A stretch of 64,000 nucleotides of DNA, from contig NZ_BCUS01000004.1 in NCBI RefSeq assembly GCF_001591345.1, forward strand, positions 1 through 64,000. Reading direction: 5' to 3'. The notes below the pieces were generated by a model that made no database searches, was not told the DNA's origin, and was given only the letters and a program-made list of their open reading frames with translations. How positions within the stretch are numbered: the stretch's first letter is position 1; each line of letters opens with the position of its first letter. Of the stretch, positions 26,665 through 34,833 are shown piece by piece. This DNA comes from Variovorax boronicumulans NBRC 103145 (GTDB taxonomy: Bacteria > Pseudomonadota > Gammaproteobacteria > Burkholderiales > Burkholderiaceae_C). The translations under genes were made by a program, and so were the position numbers.

Positions 26665-26689
26665 GACGTTCGGCGCGCCTGCTTGTTTA
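26665..26689 (-). promoter_or_regulatory. ECF sigma promoter box upstream of the PvdE-type exporter
   Basis: Reverse strand: TAAAC (26685-26689), a 16-base GC-rich spacer, then CGTC (26665-26668). This equals TAAA-N17-CGTC, the published OrbS/PvdS promoter form. It lies 44 bases before the exporter ATG and 18 bases past the end of the DUF4880-like gene. Confidence 0.8.
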
Positions 26690-26706
26690 GCAGGAAGACG
26701 CGGCGC

Positions 26707-26940
26707 CTATTGCAGCAGCGGCTGCGCGCCCGCCTCGCGCGCGGCCTCCACCACCGAGGCGCCGGCCAGCGCCCACAGCGTCAGGGCCTCGTCGAGCGCG
26801 CGCACGTGGCCCGGGTCCTGGCCGAGCCAGGCCACGAGCTGTTCGGCGCGCTCGGGCGACGGTGCGTCGTGCAGCTCGCGAAAAAGCCGCCAGGCCATGC
26901 TGAAGGCCGGATCGGAGGGACGGTGTCTCGGGAAGCTCAT
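26707..26940 (-). CDS. Stand-alone FecR-N-terminal-like (DUF4880-like) small protein
   Basis: This 77-residue protein has no signal peptide or membrane span. Its core, AWRLFRELHDAPSPERAEQLVAWLGQDPGHVRALDEALTLWALAG, matches the pattern of the N-terminal cytoplasmic domain of FecR anti-sigma proteins (DUF4880: WxxxL-x-S/P-x-E-x-W-L-x-x-D-P-x-H-x-x-A-x-x). FecR uses that domain to hold or activate its sigma factor. Here it stands alone, without a membrane anchor or periplasmic sensor domain, and has its own ECF box at 26980-27004. The full-length FecR of the locus is at 31104. A role as a soluble sigma modulator is inferred only. Confidence 0.75.
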   Translation of the reverse strand: MSFPRHRPSDPAFSMAWRLFRELHDAPSPERAEQLVAWLGQDPGHVRALDEALTLWALAGASVVEAAREAGAQPLLQ

Positions 26941-26979
26941 GGGGATTCGCACGCCTGCACTGCTGTCGATGAGTGAGTA

Positions 26980-27004
26980 GACGCTCCGTGGGGCAGGCTG
27001 TTTA
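26980..27004 (-). promoter_or_regulatory. ECF sigma promoter box upstream of the DUF4880-like gene
   Basis: Reverse strand: TAAAC (27000-27004), 16-base spacer, CGTC (26980-26983), 39 bases before the ATG at 26940. It is divergent from the box at 27025-27049, with 20 bases between them, so one short region serves both directions. Confidence 0.8.
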
Positions 27005-27024
27005 GGCGCGGGGCCTGCGCGGAC

Positions 27025-27049
27025 TAAATTTCCGGCTCGCCGGCGCGTC
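27025..27049 (+). promoter_or_regulatory. ECF sigma promoter box upstream of the FhuF-type gene
   Basis: TAAAT (27025-27029), 16-base spacer, CGTC (27046-27049), 53 bases before the GTG at 27103. The spacer and downstream bases (TCCGG, TCTTCT, TGCAT) also match those around the box at 27886. Confidence 0.82.
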
Positions 27050-27102
27050 TTCTGCTGCATGCCTGTGCGTCTTCTTCTTCACGCCACCTTCGGCCTCGCC
27101 CC

Positions 27103-27888
27103 GTGATCCCGCTGCTCGCGCCGATCTTCCAGGGCGAGTGGGCGCCCTACGGCGAAACGCTGGCCTGCGCCCCGCACCCACCGCCCGACGCCGTGCGCGT
27201 GGCCGACCTGCTGGCCGATCCGCCGCGCCTGCTGGCGCTGCTGCGCCTGAAGGCGCGCACGCTGAACATGCCGGAGCGCGACCTGCGCGCGGTCGCGTCC
27301 GCCTGGAGCATGAACTACCTGCACGCGCTGCTGCCGCCCGTGGCCGCCGCGGCGAGCCTGCTGCAGCACGGCTTTCCGATCGGGCCCGAGCAGGTCTGGG
27401 TCAGCCTCGACGACGCAGACGGCGACCCGGAGTGCTTCCACATCGTCGAGCTCGGCATGCCGCGCCCCGGCACCGATACGGCCGCGCGCTACGACGTGCT
27501 GCTGTGGACGCACCTGGCGCCCCTGTTCGCGCGGCTGACGCAGCTCACGCGGCTGGCGCCCAAGATCCTCTGGGGCAACGCCGTGCGCTACCTCGAGCCG
27601 GTGCTGGAAGAAGGCCTGCGCATGAGCGGCCAGGCGCCCGCCGTGGCCGCCGACCTCGAGCACCTGCTGCACCGCCCGACCTGGCCGCAACCGTGCGGCC
27701 AGGCGCGCGACAACCCGATGTTCATGCCCGCGCGCCGCGGCGTGCGCGTGGCCGACCGCAGCGCGCCGCCGGTCACGCTGCACCGCCAGTGCTGCCTCTA
27801 CTACCTCGTGCCACGGCTGGGCTACTGCGGCGCGTGTCCGCTCTCGCCCGAGTTCGAGCGGGAGCGCTGTGCAAGCACCGCCGACTAA
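27103..27888 (+). CDS. fhuF: FhuF-type siderophore-iron reductase
   Basis: A 261-residue protein ending with the FhuF [2Fe-2S] motif CCLYYLVPRLGYCGACPL (Cys-Cys-x10-Cys-x2-Cys). The N-terminal part (AWSMNYLHALLPPVAAAASLL) matches the family. FhuF-type enzymes reduce ferric iron in hydroxamate siderophores in the cytoplasm, releasing it. The start is GTG at 27103; the only in-frame stop upstream falls inside the ECF box, so translation must begin after it. It precedes the acyltransferase gene, whose promoter overlaps its stop codon. Its presence fits a siderophore bearing hydroxamates. Confidence 0.93.
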   Translation: MIPLLAPIFQGEWAPYGETLACAPHPPPDAVRVADLLADPPRLLALLRLKARTLNMPERDLRAVASAWSMNYLHALLPPVAAAASLLQHGFPIGPEQVWVSLDDADGDPECFHIVELGMPRPGTDTAARYDVLLWTHLAPLFARLTQLTRLAPKILWGNAVRYLEPVLEEGLRMSGQAPAVAADLEHLLHRPTWPQPCGQARDNPMFMPARRGVRVADRSAPPVTLHRQCCLYYLVPRLGYCGACPLSPEFERERCASTAD

Positions 27889-27910
27889 ACATCCGGCCGC
27901 AGCCCGCGTC
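27886..27910 (+). promoter_or_regulatory. ECF sigma promoter box overlapping the fhuF-type stop codon
   Basis: TAAAC (27886-27890), 16-base spacer, CGTC (27907-27910). The TAA of this -35 element is also the stop codon of the FhuF-type gene (27886-27888). It lies 44 bases before the TTG start of the acyltransferase and would drive that gene and the ornithine hydroxylase. Confidence 0.82.
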
Positions 27911-27954
27911 TTCCTTCTGCATCCCACACATCGACCACACCCCGGAGGTTTTGC

Positions 27955-29061
27955 TTGACCGCCCACGACACTGCATGGCGCTTTCACGCGCATCCCGAAG
28001 GCCGGGTGCTGGACGTCCGGCTGGAAGGCACCGTGCTCAAGGTCACGCCGCACGACGGCGACCGCCACGGCAGCACCTGGGCCCTGCGCGCGCAGCCCGG
28101 CACGCCGCGTCTCGAATGGCTGGGCGCCTGCGCGGGCGAGCCTGACGAAGCGCACCTGCTGGCGGCGATCGAGGCGGCCTTCCAGCGCCACCCGGCCGCG
28201 CGGCAGCTCGCGCTGCAATCACCGCTGCCGACCGGCACGCGGCTGGTGGACGCGGGCATCGTCACGCCGGCCGAGGGCGCGCTGCCCACGGTCGCGCGCG
28301 AAGCCTTCTGGCAATGGCCGCGCGCCTGGCTGCCGCAGCCGCGCGAGCCCTTCGCGCAGCGCTTCATCGTCACGCAGGGCAAGCGCCATCCGCTGCGCCC
28401 CGCCAAGCCGCAAGGCACCGTGTACCGCCGGCACATCCCGTGGCTGGGTAAGACGCTCACGCTCGACACGGTCGACATCGAACGCGACCTGCCCGCCTTC
28501 CATCGCTGGATGAACGATCCCGTGGTCGCCCATTTCTGGGAAGAGGAAGGCGACCTCGCGCGCCACCGCCAGTACCTGGAAGGCATCGCGGCCGACCCGC
28601 GCGTGACCGGCCTCGTCGGCCGCTTCGACGGCGAGCCCTTCGGCTACTTCGAGGCCTACTGGGCCAGGGAAGACCGCATCGCGCCCTTCTACGACGCGGC
28701 CGACCACGACCGCGGCTGGCATGCGCTGGTGGGCGAGGCGCGCTTTCGCGGCAAGCCCTTTCTCACGGCCTGGATGCCGTCGGTGTCGCACTACCTCTTC
28801 CTGGACGACCCGCGCACGCAGCGCCTGGTGATCGAGCCGCGCGCCGACAACGAAAAAATGATCCGGAGCCTGGGCCGCTGCGGCTACGCCCATGTGAAGG
28901 AGTTCGACTTTCCGCACAAGCGCGCCCTGCTGGGCGTGCTGTGGCGCGAGCGTTTCTTCGGCGAGGCGCTGTGGATTCCGCGCGCCGACCCCACCGCCGC
29001 TTCGCCGGCCCCGGTTCGTCGACACGAGCCATCCCTGGAGGACATCCATGCAAATCCATGA
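27955..29061 (+). CDS. IucB-type N-hydroxyornithine acyltransferase (GNAT family)
   Basis: The 368-residue protein has a poorly conserved N-terminal half and a C-terminal GNAT domain (about 150-340) of the siderophore acetyltransferase family (IucB/RhbD/MbtK): the DLPAFHRWMNDPVVAHFWEEEG entry, then GEPFGYFEAYWAREDRI, YLFLDDPRTQRLVIEPRADNEKMI and the CoA-side helix. Members acylate N-hydroxy-lysine or -ornithine to make hydroxamates. It overlaps the ornithine hydroxylase gene by 14 bases, so the two would act in sequence to produce N5-acyl-N5-hydroxyornithine. TTG at 27955 is used because GGAGG lies 6 bases upstream. Acetyl is likelier than longer acyl, but the donor is not proven. Confidence 0.9.
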   Translation: MTAHDTAWRFHAHPEGRVLDVRLEGTVLKVTPHDGDRHGSTWALRAQPGTPRLEWLGACAGEPDEAHLLAAIEAAFQRHPAARQLALQSPLPTGTRLVDAGIVTPAEGALPTVAREAFWQWPRAWLPQPREPFAQRFIVTQGKRHPLRPAKPQGTVYRRHIPWLGKTLTLDTVDIERDLPAFHRWMNDPVVAHFWEEEGDLARHRQYLEGIAADPRVTGLVGRFDGEPFGYFEAYWAREDRIAPFYDAADHDRGWHALVGEARFRGKPFLTAWMPSVSHYLFLDDPRTQRLVIEPRADNEKMIRSLGRCGYAHVKEFDFPHKRALLGVLWRERFFGEALWIPRADPTAASPAPVRRHEPSLEDIHANP

Positions 29062-30367
29062 CCTGATCGGCGTCGGCTTCGGCCCGTCCAACATCGCACT
29101 GGCCATCGCGCTCGACGAGAAACGCCAGAAGGGCCACTTCGTCGACGCGCTGTTCATCGAGAAGCAGCCTGGCTTCGTCTGGCACCGCAACATGCTGCTG
29201 GACAACGCGCACATGCAGATCTCGTTCCTGAAGGACCTGGCCACGCTGCGCAATCCGTCCAGCCGCTTCACCTTCCTGAACTACCTGCACGAAAAGCAGC
29301 GCCTGCAGGACTTCATCAACCTCAAGACCTTCTTCCCGAGCCGCCACGAGTTCAACGACTACCTGGGCTGGGCCGCGGCGCAGTTCGAAGACCGCTGCGC
29401 CTACGGCGAGGCCGTGTTCGAGGTGGTGCCCGAGATGAAGGGCAACGAGGTCTCGCTGCTGCGCGTGCGCTCGCGCGACGCCAACGGCGCGGTGCGCGAG
29501 CGCCTGGCGCGCAACCTGGTGGTGAGCGTGGGCGGCGTGGCCAACATCCCGGCGCGCTTCCAGCCGCTGCGCGACGACGGCCGCGTGTTCCATTCGAGCA
29601 CCTACCTGGAGGCCATTGCCCGCCACCCCGGCGCCGACCGCATCGCCATCGTGGGCGCGGGCCAGAGCGCGGCCGAGATCTTCATGGACCTGCAGTCGCA
29701 CCCGGCCAAGCCGCAGGTCGACCTGATCATGCGTGCGCGCTCCATCAAGCCTTCGGACGACAGCCCGTTCGTGAACGAGATCTTCAACACCGACTTCACC
29801 GACTTCGTGTTCAACCGCTCGGTGAACGAGCGCGCCGAGCTGCTCGAGGAGTTCTGGCACACCAACTACGCCGCGCCCGACCTGGAGCTGATCCAGCAGA
29901 TCTTCAACGTGTTCTACCGCCAGCGCGTGGCCGGCTCGACGCGCCACAGCTTCCTGCGGCGGCACGAGGTGTCGGCCGTGCGCGCCGCGCAGGACGGCAT
30001 CCACCTGTCGCTGCACGACCTGAACACCGGCGCGCGCCACGACAAGGCCTACGACGCCGTGGTGCTCGCCACCGGCTACGCCCGCGACGCGCACCGCACG
30101 CTGCTGGCACCGCTGGCGCCCTACCTGGGCGATTTCTCGGTCGACCGCGACTACCGCGTGCAGGGCACGCCGGCGCTGCGCCCGGGCATCTTCCTGCAGG
30201 GCGCCTGCGAGACCAGCCACGGCCTGAGCGACACGCTGCTGTCGGTCACCGCCATCCGCTCCGACGAGATCGGCCAGGCGCTGCTGAACGCCACGCCGCG
30301 GCACACGACGCAGGCCCCGCAGATGCCATCCGCGGAGCGCCCCGCCCACGCCGCGCCCGTGGTTTAG
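29048..30367 (+). CDS. pvdA: L-ornithine N5-monooxygenase
   Basis: This FAD- and NADPH-dependent enzyme hydroxylates the side-chain nitrogen of ornithine, the first step to hydroxamates. The 439-residue protein begins with the FAD motif DLIGVGFGPSNIALAIAL (about 5-22), has the family segment LLDNAHMQISFLKDLATLRNP and the NADPH motif IAIVGAGQSAAEIF (about 199-212), and ends with VLATGY and the C-terminal ETSHGLSDTLLSVTAIR. These match PvdA/SidA. It overlaps the acyltransferase gene by 14 bases and has a GGAG site upstream. It supplies substrate for the twin A domains of the terminal megasynthase. Confidence 0.96.
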   Translation: MQIHDLIGVGFGPSNIALAIALDEKRQKGHFVDALFIEKQPGFVWHRNMLLDNAHMQISFLKDLATLRNPSSRFTFLNYLHEKQRLQDFINLKTFFPSRHEFNDYLGWAAAQFEDRCAYGEAVFEVVPEMKGNEVSLLRVRSRDANGAVRERLARNLVVSVGGVANIPARFQPLRDDGRVFHSSTYLEAIARHPGADRIAIVGAGQSAAEIFMDLQSHPAKPQVDLIMRARSIKPSDDSPFVNEIFNTDFTDFVFNRSVNERAELLEEFWHTNYAAPDLELIQQIFNVFYRQRVAGSTRHSFLRRHEVSAVRAAQDGIHLSLHDLNTGARHDKAYDAVVLATGYARDAHRTLLAPLAPYLGDFSVDRDYRVQGTPALRPGIFLQGACETSHGLSDTLLSVTAIRSDEIGQALLNATPRHTTQAPQMPSAERPAHAAPVV

Positions 30368-30399
30368 CCACGGAAACGCAAGGCTTCGGTGCTACACTC

Positions 30400-30418
30400 A
30401 ATAAGAATAGTTCTTATT
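30400..30418. promoter_or_regulatory. Fur box in front of the ECF sigma factor gene
   Basis: AATAAGAATAGTTCTTATT is a perfect 19-base palindrome (8-base arms, 3-base centre) of the Fur-box type, just past a -10-like TGCTACACT at 30391-30398. It is the only AT-rich stretch in the region. Fur with iron would block the promoter of the sigma factor gene at 30529. Confidence 0.82.
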
Positions 30419-30528
30419 CACCCCGTCCCCGGGGTCACCGAAGCCAGCGCCCTCGCCTCCTTGTTCACCGGCGCGCACCAGCCATCGGCCCTGGGGTCCT
30501 TTGTCGATGCTTGCGAGAAGGCGACCGG

Positions 30529-31107
30529 ATGCGCGACCTCGTCCAGGAACTTGTGTCTCACTACGCGGACTTGCGCCGGCAGCTCACGCGCGACCTGCGC
30601 GACCCGCACCATGCGGCCGACATCGCGCAGTCCAGCTTCGAGCGGGTGTACACGCACACCCTCGGCCTGCGTGACGGCGCCGCCATCGAGTCGCCGCGCG
30701 CCCTGCTGTTCCGCGTGGCGCGCAACCTGTGCATCGACGAAGCCCGCCACCGCAAGGTGGCGCAGGAGTGGGCCGTCTCGCATGCCGTCGTGGGCACGCA
30801 CCTCACGGCCCCCTCGTCCGAATACGTCGTGGCGCAGCACCGTGTGCTGCGCCACGTGGTGGAAACCATGGAACAGCTGCCGCCGCGCCGGCGCGAGGTA
30901 TTCCTGCTGTTCCGCGCCTACGGCCACTCGCGCGCCGAGATCGCGCAGCGCCTGGGCATCACCGAGATGGCGGTCGCCAAGCACCTGCTGCGCGCCACCA
31001 TCGACTGCTCGCGCGTGTTCGCCGAGCTGCGCCATGAACTGATCGAGCCGCAGGCGGTGAACAGCCACGCCGGTTTCGACACCGCACTGGCCGAAGACTT
31101 TTCATGA
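30529..31107 (+). CDS. ECF sigma factor of the FecI type (iron starvation)
   Basis: A 192-residue ECF sigma factor. Region 2 (about 1-75) contains YADLRRQLTRDLRDPHHAADIAQSSFERVY and RALLFRVARNLCIDEARHRK; region 4 (about 120-170) holds MEQLPPRRREVFLLFRAYGHSRAEIAQRLGITEMAVAKHLLRA. ATG at 30529 follows GAGAAGG at good spacing; TTG at 30511 is an alternative. The next gene, FecR, overlaps it by four bases. Its own promoter carries a Fur box, and the four TAAA[T/C]-N16-CGTC boxes nearby are its probable targets. It resembles FecI in context but its inferred target resembles OrbS/PvdS sites. Confidence 0.92.
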   Translation: MRDLVQELVSHYADLRRQLTRDLRDPHHAADIAQSSFERVYTHTLGLRDGAAIESPRALLFRVARNLCIDEARHRKVAQEWAVSHAVVGTHLTAPSSEYVVAQHRVLRHVVETMEQLPPRRREVFLLFRAYGHSRAEIAQRLGITEMAVAKHLLRATIDCSRVFAELRHELIEPQAVNSHAGFDTALAEDFS

Positions 31108-32132
31108 GCCGTGCGGCCACAGCGGTCGTTCCGCATGAACGGCTGATCGAACGCGCGCTCGCGCTCATCGTCGAGGACGAGATCGCGCCGCCGAGCCCGG
31201 CCGCCAACAGCGCCCGGCTCGCGCTCGACCAGTGGCGCACCCGCTCGCCCGAACACGCCGCCGCCGTGCGCGAGGCGCGCGAGCGCTGGAACGCCCTGGG
31301 CGGCATGGCCGACGACCTGCGCGCGCACTTCGACGAGCCCGTGCCCGCACCGGCCCCACGCAACCCCTCGCGCCGCAAGATGCTGCTGTCGGTCGCCGGG
31401 CTGCTCGGCGCCGGCGTGGTCGCGGGGCGCGGCGTGCAGTGGTACTGGCAGCAGCCCGTGTTCCAGGCCGCGTATCGCACGCCCAACGCGCGGATGCTCA
31501 AGGTCACGCTGGCCGATGCCGCCGATGCCTCGGCCGGCAGCCGCCTCGACCTGGCGCCCCAGAGCGCCGTCGACGTCACGCTCTACCGCCGCCGCCGGAT
31601 GATCGACATGGCGCGCGGCGAGGTCCGCTTCGACGTCGCCCCCGACGCCGAGCGTCCCTTCGTGGTGCGCACGCGCGAGGCGATCATCGAAGTGGTCGGC
31701 ACCGCCTTCACCGTGCGCGACCGCGGCGGCCCGATCACCGTGGGCGTCGAGCACGGCCATGTGCGCGTGCAGGTGCTGCGCCACGCCGGCACCGAACGCA
31801 GCGGCGAAGTGGTCGACCTGCGCGCCGGCGACATGCTCGAGGTGCGCGACGGCCACGCCGACCCGGTGCGCCAGGCCGACACCGCCGCCCTCTCGGCCTG
31901 GCGCGACGGCTGGCTGGTGTTCGACAACACGCCGCTGGGCGACGCGCTGGCCGCGGTCAACAGCTACCGCAGCGCGCCCATCGTCGGCGCCGACGCCCGC
32001 ATCGACGCGATGCGGCTCTCGGGGCGCTTTCGCACCAACGACTCGGCCGGCCTGCTCGACGCGCTGCCGGCCATCCTGCCGCTGGTGGCGGTGGCCCGGC
32101 CCGACGGCAGCGTGCGCCTGCAGGCGCGCTGA
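31104..32132 (+). CDS. FecR-type membrane anti-sigma/sigma regulator
   Basis: The 342-residue protein has a cytoplasmic DUF4880 domain (about 10-80, with ALDQWRTRSPEHAAAVREARERWNAL), one membrane segment (about 93-110, MLLSVAGLLGAGVVAGRG) and a periplasmic FecR domain (about 125-260, with RRMIDMARGEVRFDVAPDAERPFVVRTREAIIEVVGTAFTVR) ending in a secretin/TonB-like tail. Its ATG overlaps the sigma stop (ATGA). FecR proteins pass the signal of receptor occupancy to the sigma factor. The adjacent receptor with an STN domain completes the three-part system. Confidence 0.94.
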   Translation: MSRAATAVVPHERLIERALALIVEDEIAPPSPAANSARLALDQWRTRSPEHAAAVREARERWNALGGMADDLRAHFDEPVPAPAPRNPSRRKMLLSVAGLLGAGVVAGRGVQWYWQQPVFQAAYRTPNARMLKVTLADAADASAGSRLDLAPQSAVDVTLYRRRRMIDMARGEVRFDVAPDAERPFVVRTREAIIEVVGTAFTVRDRGGPITVGVEHGHVRVQVLRHAGTERSGEVVDLRAGDMLEVRDGHADPVRQADTAALSAWRDGWLVFDNTPLGDALAAVNSYRSAPIVGADARIDAMRLSGRFRTNDSAGLLDALPAILPLVAVARPDGSVRLQAR

Positions 32133-32336
32133 CCCGGGCGTGCCCGCCGGCGCGCCGCTCCCTTTTCCCGCTCGTTTTCGGCCCGCATCGACGCGACGGC
32201 CGATGGCGTGTCACGGGCCTGTCTCTCTTTTTCGAGTTCAAACGTCTTACATCCAGAAGCACCCCGCATCCGATCGACGGCTGCGGCGCGCCCCCGTTTC
32301 ATGCCGCACCGATTTATTTGTCTGGAGCCTTCACCC

Positions 32337-34784
32337 ATGCGTTTCTCGCCTCGCCACCGACTCCTGAGCGCCGCGCTTGCCGCCGCCTTCGGAACCGCCC
32401 TTGCCAGCTGGAGCGGCCTCGCCGCCGCCCAGGGCACCGACCAGGCCGCCGCGCCAGCGCGCGACATCAACGTCCCCGCCCAGCCGCTGGGCGCCGCGCT
32501 CAACGAGCTGTCGCGCCAGACCGGCGTGCAGGTGCTCGCCGCCGGTGACGTGGTCTCGGGTCTGGCCGCACCGGCCGTGTCGGGCCGCCTGAGCTTCCAG
32601 CAGGCGCTCGACCGCCTGCTGGCCGGCAGCGGCCTCGTGGCGGTGCGCAACGGCCCCACGCGCGTCACCATCCAGCGCCAGAGCGCGGCCAGTGCTTCCA
32701 CGCTGCCCGCCGTGACCGTGGCCGCGCAGGCTGCCACCGACGGCACCACCGAAGGCACGGGCTCGTACACCACGCGCGCCGCCGCCGGTGCCACGCGCAT
32801 GGACCTGTCGCTGCGCGAAACGCCGCAGTCGGTCAGCGTCATCGGCCGCCAGCAGATCGACGACCAGAACCTCGTCACCCTCGAAGACGTGCTGCGCCAG
32901 ACGCCCGGCATCGTGGCCGACCGCAACGACGAACGCGTGACCTTCTCCTCGCGCGGCTTCGCCCTGAGCACCATGATCGACGGCGTGCCCACGCTGGGCT
33001 TCAACAGCGTGGCCGGCGAGTCGAGCATGATCAGCACCGCCTTCTACGACCGCGTCGAGGTGATCCGCGGCGCGGCCGGCCTGCTCAACGGCGTGGGCTC
33101 GCCCGGCGGCGCCATCAACCTCGTGCGCAAGCGCCCGACCTCCGAGTTCGCAGGACACATCTCGGGCGGCATCGGCAGCTGGAGCCGCTACAACGCCGAG
33201 ATCGACGTCGGCGGCCCCCTCAACGCCGACGGCACCGTGCGCGGCCGCTTCATGGCCTCGCGCACCGACGGCAAGAGCTTCATCGAGAACAAGAAGCGCA
33301 GCGAAGACGCGCTGTACGGCATTCTCGAAGTCGACCTCGCGGCGGGCTCGCGCCTGTCGGTGGGCTTCGAGCACCAGAAGACCGCCATCGACGGCGCCAA
33401 CTACGGCCAGAGCCCGCTGTTCTTCAGCAACGGCCAGCGCACGAACCTGCCGCGCTCGTTCAACTCCAGCGCGCCGTGGAGCTACTGGGACATGTACAGC
33501 GACAAGCTGTTCGCCAACCTCGACCAGCGCCTGGGCGCGGGCTGGCAGCTGAAGGTGGACGCCAGCTACCTCAAGAGCAAGCGCGAACGCGCCTCGGGTG
33601 ACCTGAGCATCTACCGCGCGATCAACGCGCGCACCGGCGCCTCCACCATCGACATCCGCGAGAACCCCGCCGAAGGCGCCAACAAGGCCCTCGACGTGCA
33701 CCTGAAGGGCCCGTTCGAGGCCTTCGGCCAGACGCACGAGGCCGTGGTGGGCATGAGCTACAACACCTACGACGCCACGGTTTACACGCGCGGCGCCGTG
33801 CCGCGCATGATCGACCGCCGGCCGCTGAACTTCTACCAGCTGCAGAGCTTCCCCGAGCCGACCTCCTTCTCGTACCCGCTGTACACGGCGCCGCTGAACA
33901 CCACCGAGAAAGCCATCTACGCTTCGACCCGCCTGAAGCTGGCCGAGCCGCTGTCGCTCATCGTCGGCGCGCGCGGCACCTGGTACAAGTCCGATGCGTC
34001 CACGCTCGACTGGACCACCTGGCGGCGCACCGGCGTGAGTTCGATGCGCGAGAACGGCGTGGTCACGCCCTACCTGGGCGTGGTGTTCGACGTGAGCAAG
34101 GAGCTCTCGCTGTACGGCAGCTACACCGACATCTTCCAGCCCAACACGGTGCGCGACCGCAACAACGCGCTCATCGCGCCGCAGCGCGGCAAGAACATCG
34201 AGCTGGGCCTGAAGGGCGAGCACTTCGGCGGCAAGCTCAACACCAGCGCCGCGATCTTCAAGACGCGCGAGACCAACCTGGCCGTGATCGACACCGGCGC
34301 CGGCTCGCTGCTGCCCGACGGCGGCATTCCGTACCGCGCGGTGCAGGGCGCCAAGAGCAAGGGCTTCGAGCTCACCGCCGCCGGCGAAGTGCTGCCGGGC
34401 CTGCAGATGCTCGCGGGCTACACCTACCACGCCAAGCGCGATGCCGACGGCGTGCTGCTGAACCCGCAGTACCCGCGCCGCCTGCTGCGCGTGGCCACCA
34501 GCTACCGCCTGCCGGGCGAGTGGAGCAAGCTCACCGTCGGCGGCAGCGTGAGCTACCAGAGCGGCATCTACTACGACGAGTTCAACGAACTCGGCCGCGC
34601 CTCGCAAGGCGGCCTGACGCTGTTCGGCCTGATGGCGCGCTACGACATCAACAACCGCCTGAGCGCCTCGCTGCACATCGAGAACCTCGGCGACAAGCGC
34701 TATTACAACGGCCTGGGCGCCTACAACGGCTACACGCAGGGCAACCCGCGCAACGCCTGGCTGAAGCTCAGCTACAAGCTCTGA
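32337..34784 (+). CDS. TonB-dependent siderophore receptor with STN signalling domain
   Basis: An 815-residue transducing receptor. A signal peptide (about 1-35, ending GLAAAQG) is followed by the STN domain (about 45-105: NVPAQPLGAALNELSRQTGVQVLAAGDVV), which contacts FecR. Then come the TonB box and plug (about 125-265, with SLRETPQSVSVIGRQQIDDQNLVTLEDVLRQTPGI) and a FhuA/FpvA-type barrel ending LKLSYKL. The plug resembles ferric hydroxamate receptors. ATG at 32337 follows GGAG. It is the last of three regulatory/uptake genes in line, but the 204-base gap before it contains no ECF box, so how it is driven is unclear. It probably imports the locus product. Confidence 0.95.
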   Translation: MRFSPRHRLLSAALAAAFGTALASWSGLAAAQGTDQAAAPARDINVPAQPLGAALNELSRQTGVQVLAAGDVVSGLAAPAVSGRLSFQQALDRLLAGSGLVAVRNGPTRVTIQRQSAASASTLPAVTVAAQAATDGTTEGTGSYTTRAAAGATRMDLSLRETPQSVSVIGRQQIDDQNLVTLEDVLRQTPGIVADRNDERVTFSSRGFALSTMIDGVPTLGFNSVAGESSMISTAFYDRVEVIRGAAGLLNGVGSPGGAINLVRKRPTSEFAGHISGGIGSWSRYNAEIDVGGPLNADGTVRGRFMASRTDGKSFIENKKRSEDALYGILEVDLAAGSRLSVGFEHQKTAIDGANYGQSPLFFSNGQRTNLPRSFNSSAPWSYWDMYSDKLFANLDQRLGAGWQLKVDASYLKSKRERASGDLSIYRAINARTGASTIDIRENPAEGANKALDVHLKGPFEAFGQTHEAVVGMSYNTYDATVYTRGAVPRMIDRRPLNFYQLQSFPEPTSFSYPLYTAPLNTTEKAIYASTRLKLAEPLSLIVGARGTWYKSDASTLDWTTWRRTGVSSMRENGVVTPYLGVVFDVSKELSLYGSYTDIFQPNTVRDRNNALIAPQRGKNIELGLKGEHFGGKLNTSAAIFKTRETNLAVIDTGAGSLLPDGGIPYRAVQGAKSKGFELTAAGEVLPGLQMLAGYTYHAKRDADGVLLNPQYPRRLLRVATSYRLPGEWSKLTVGGSVSYQSGIYYDEFNELGRASQGGLTLFGLMARYDINNRLSASLHIENLGDKRYYNGLGAYNGYTQGNPRNAWLKLSYKL

Positions 34785-34833
34785 CACGCACCAACGAATT
34801 GACTTAGGGCGGCACCGGCAGAAGGTGCCCTTG

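Noticed and set aside
30389..31042. Second open frame over the sigma factor gene on the same strand
   Set aside because: The translation is Arg/Ser/Cys-rich and has no sigma motifs; it starts before the Fur box, inside the promoter.
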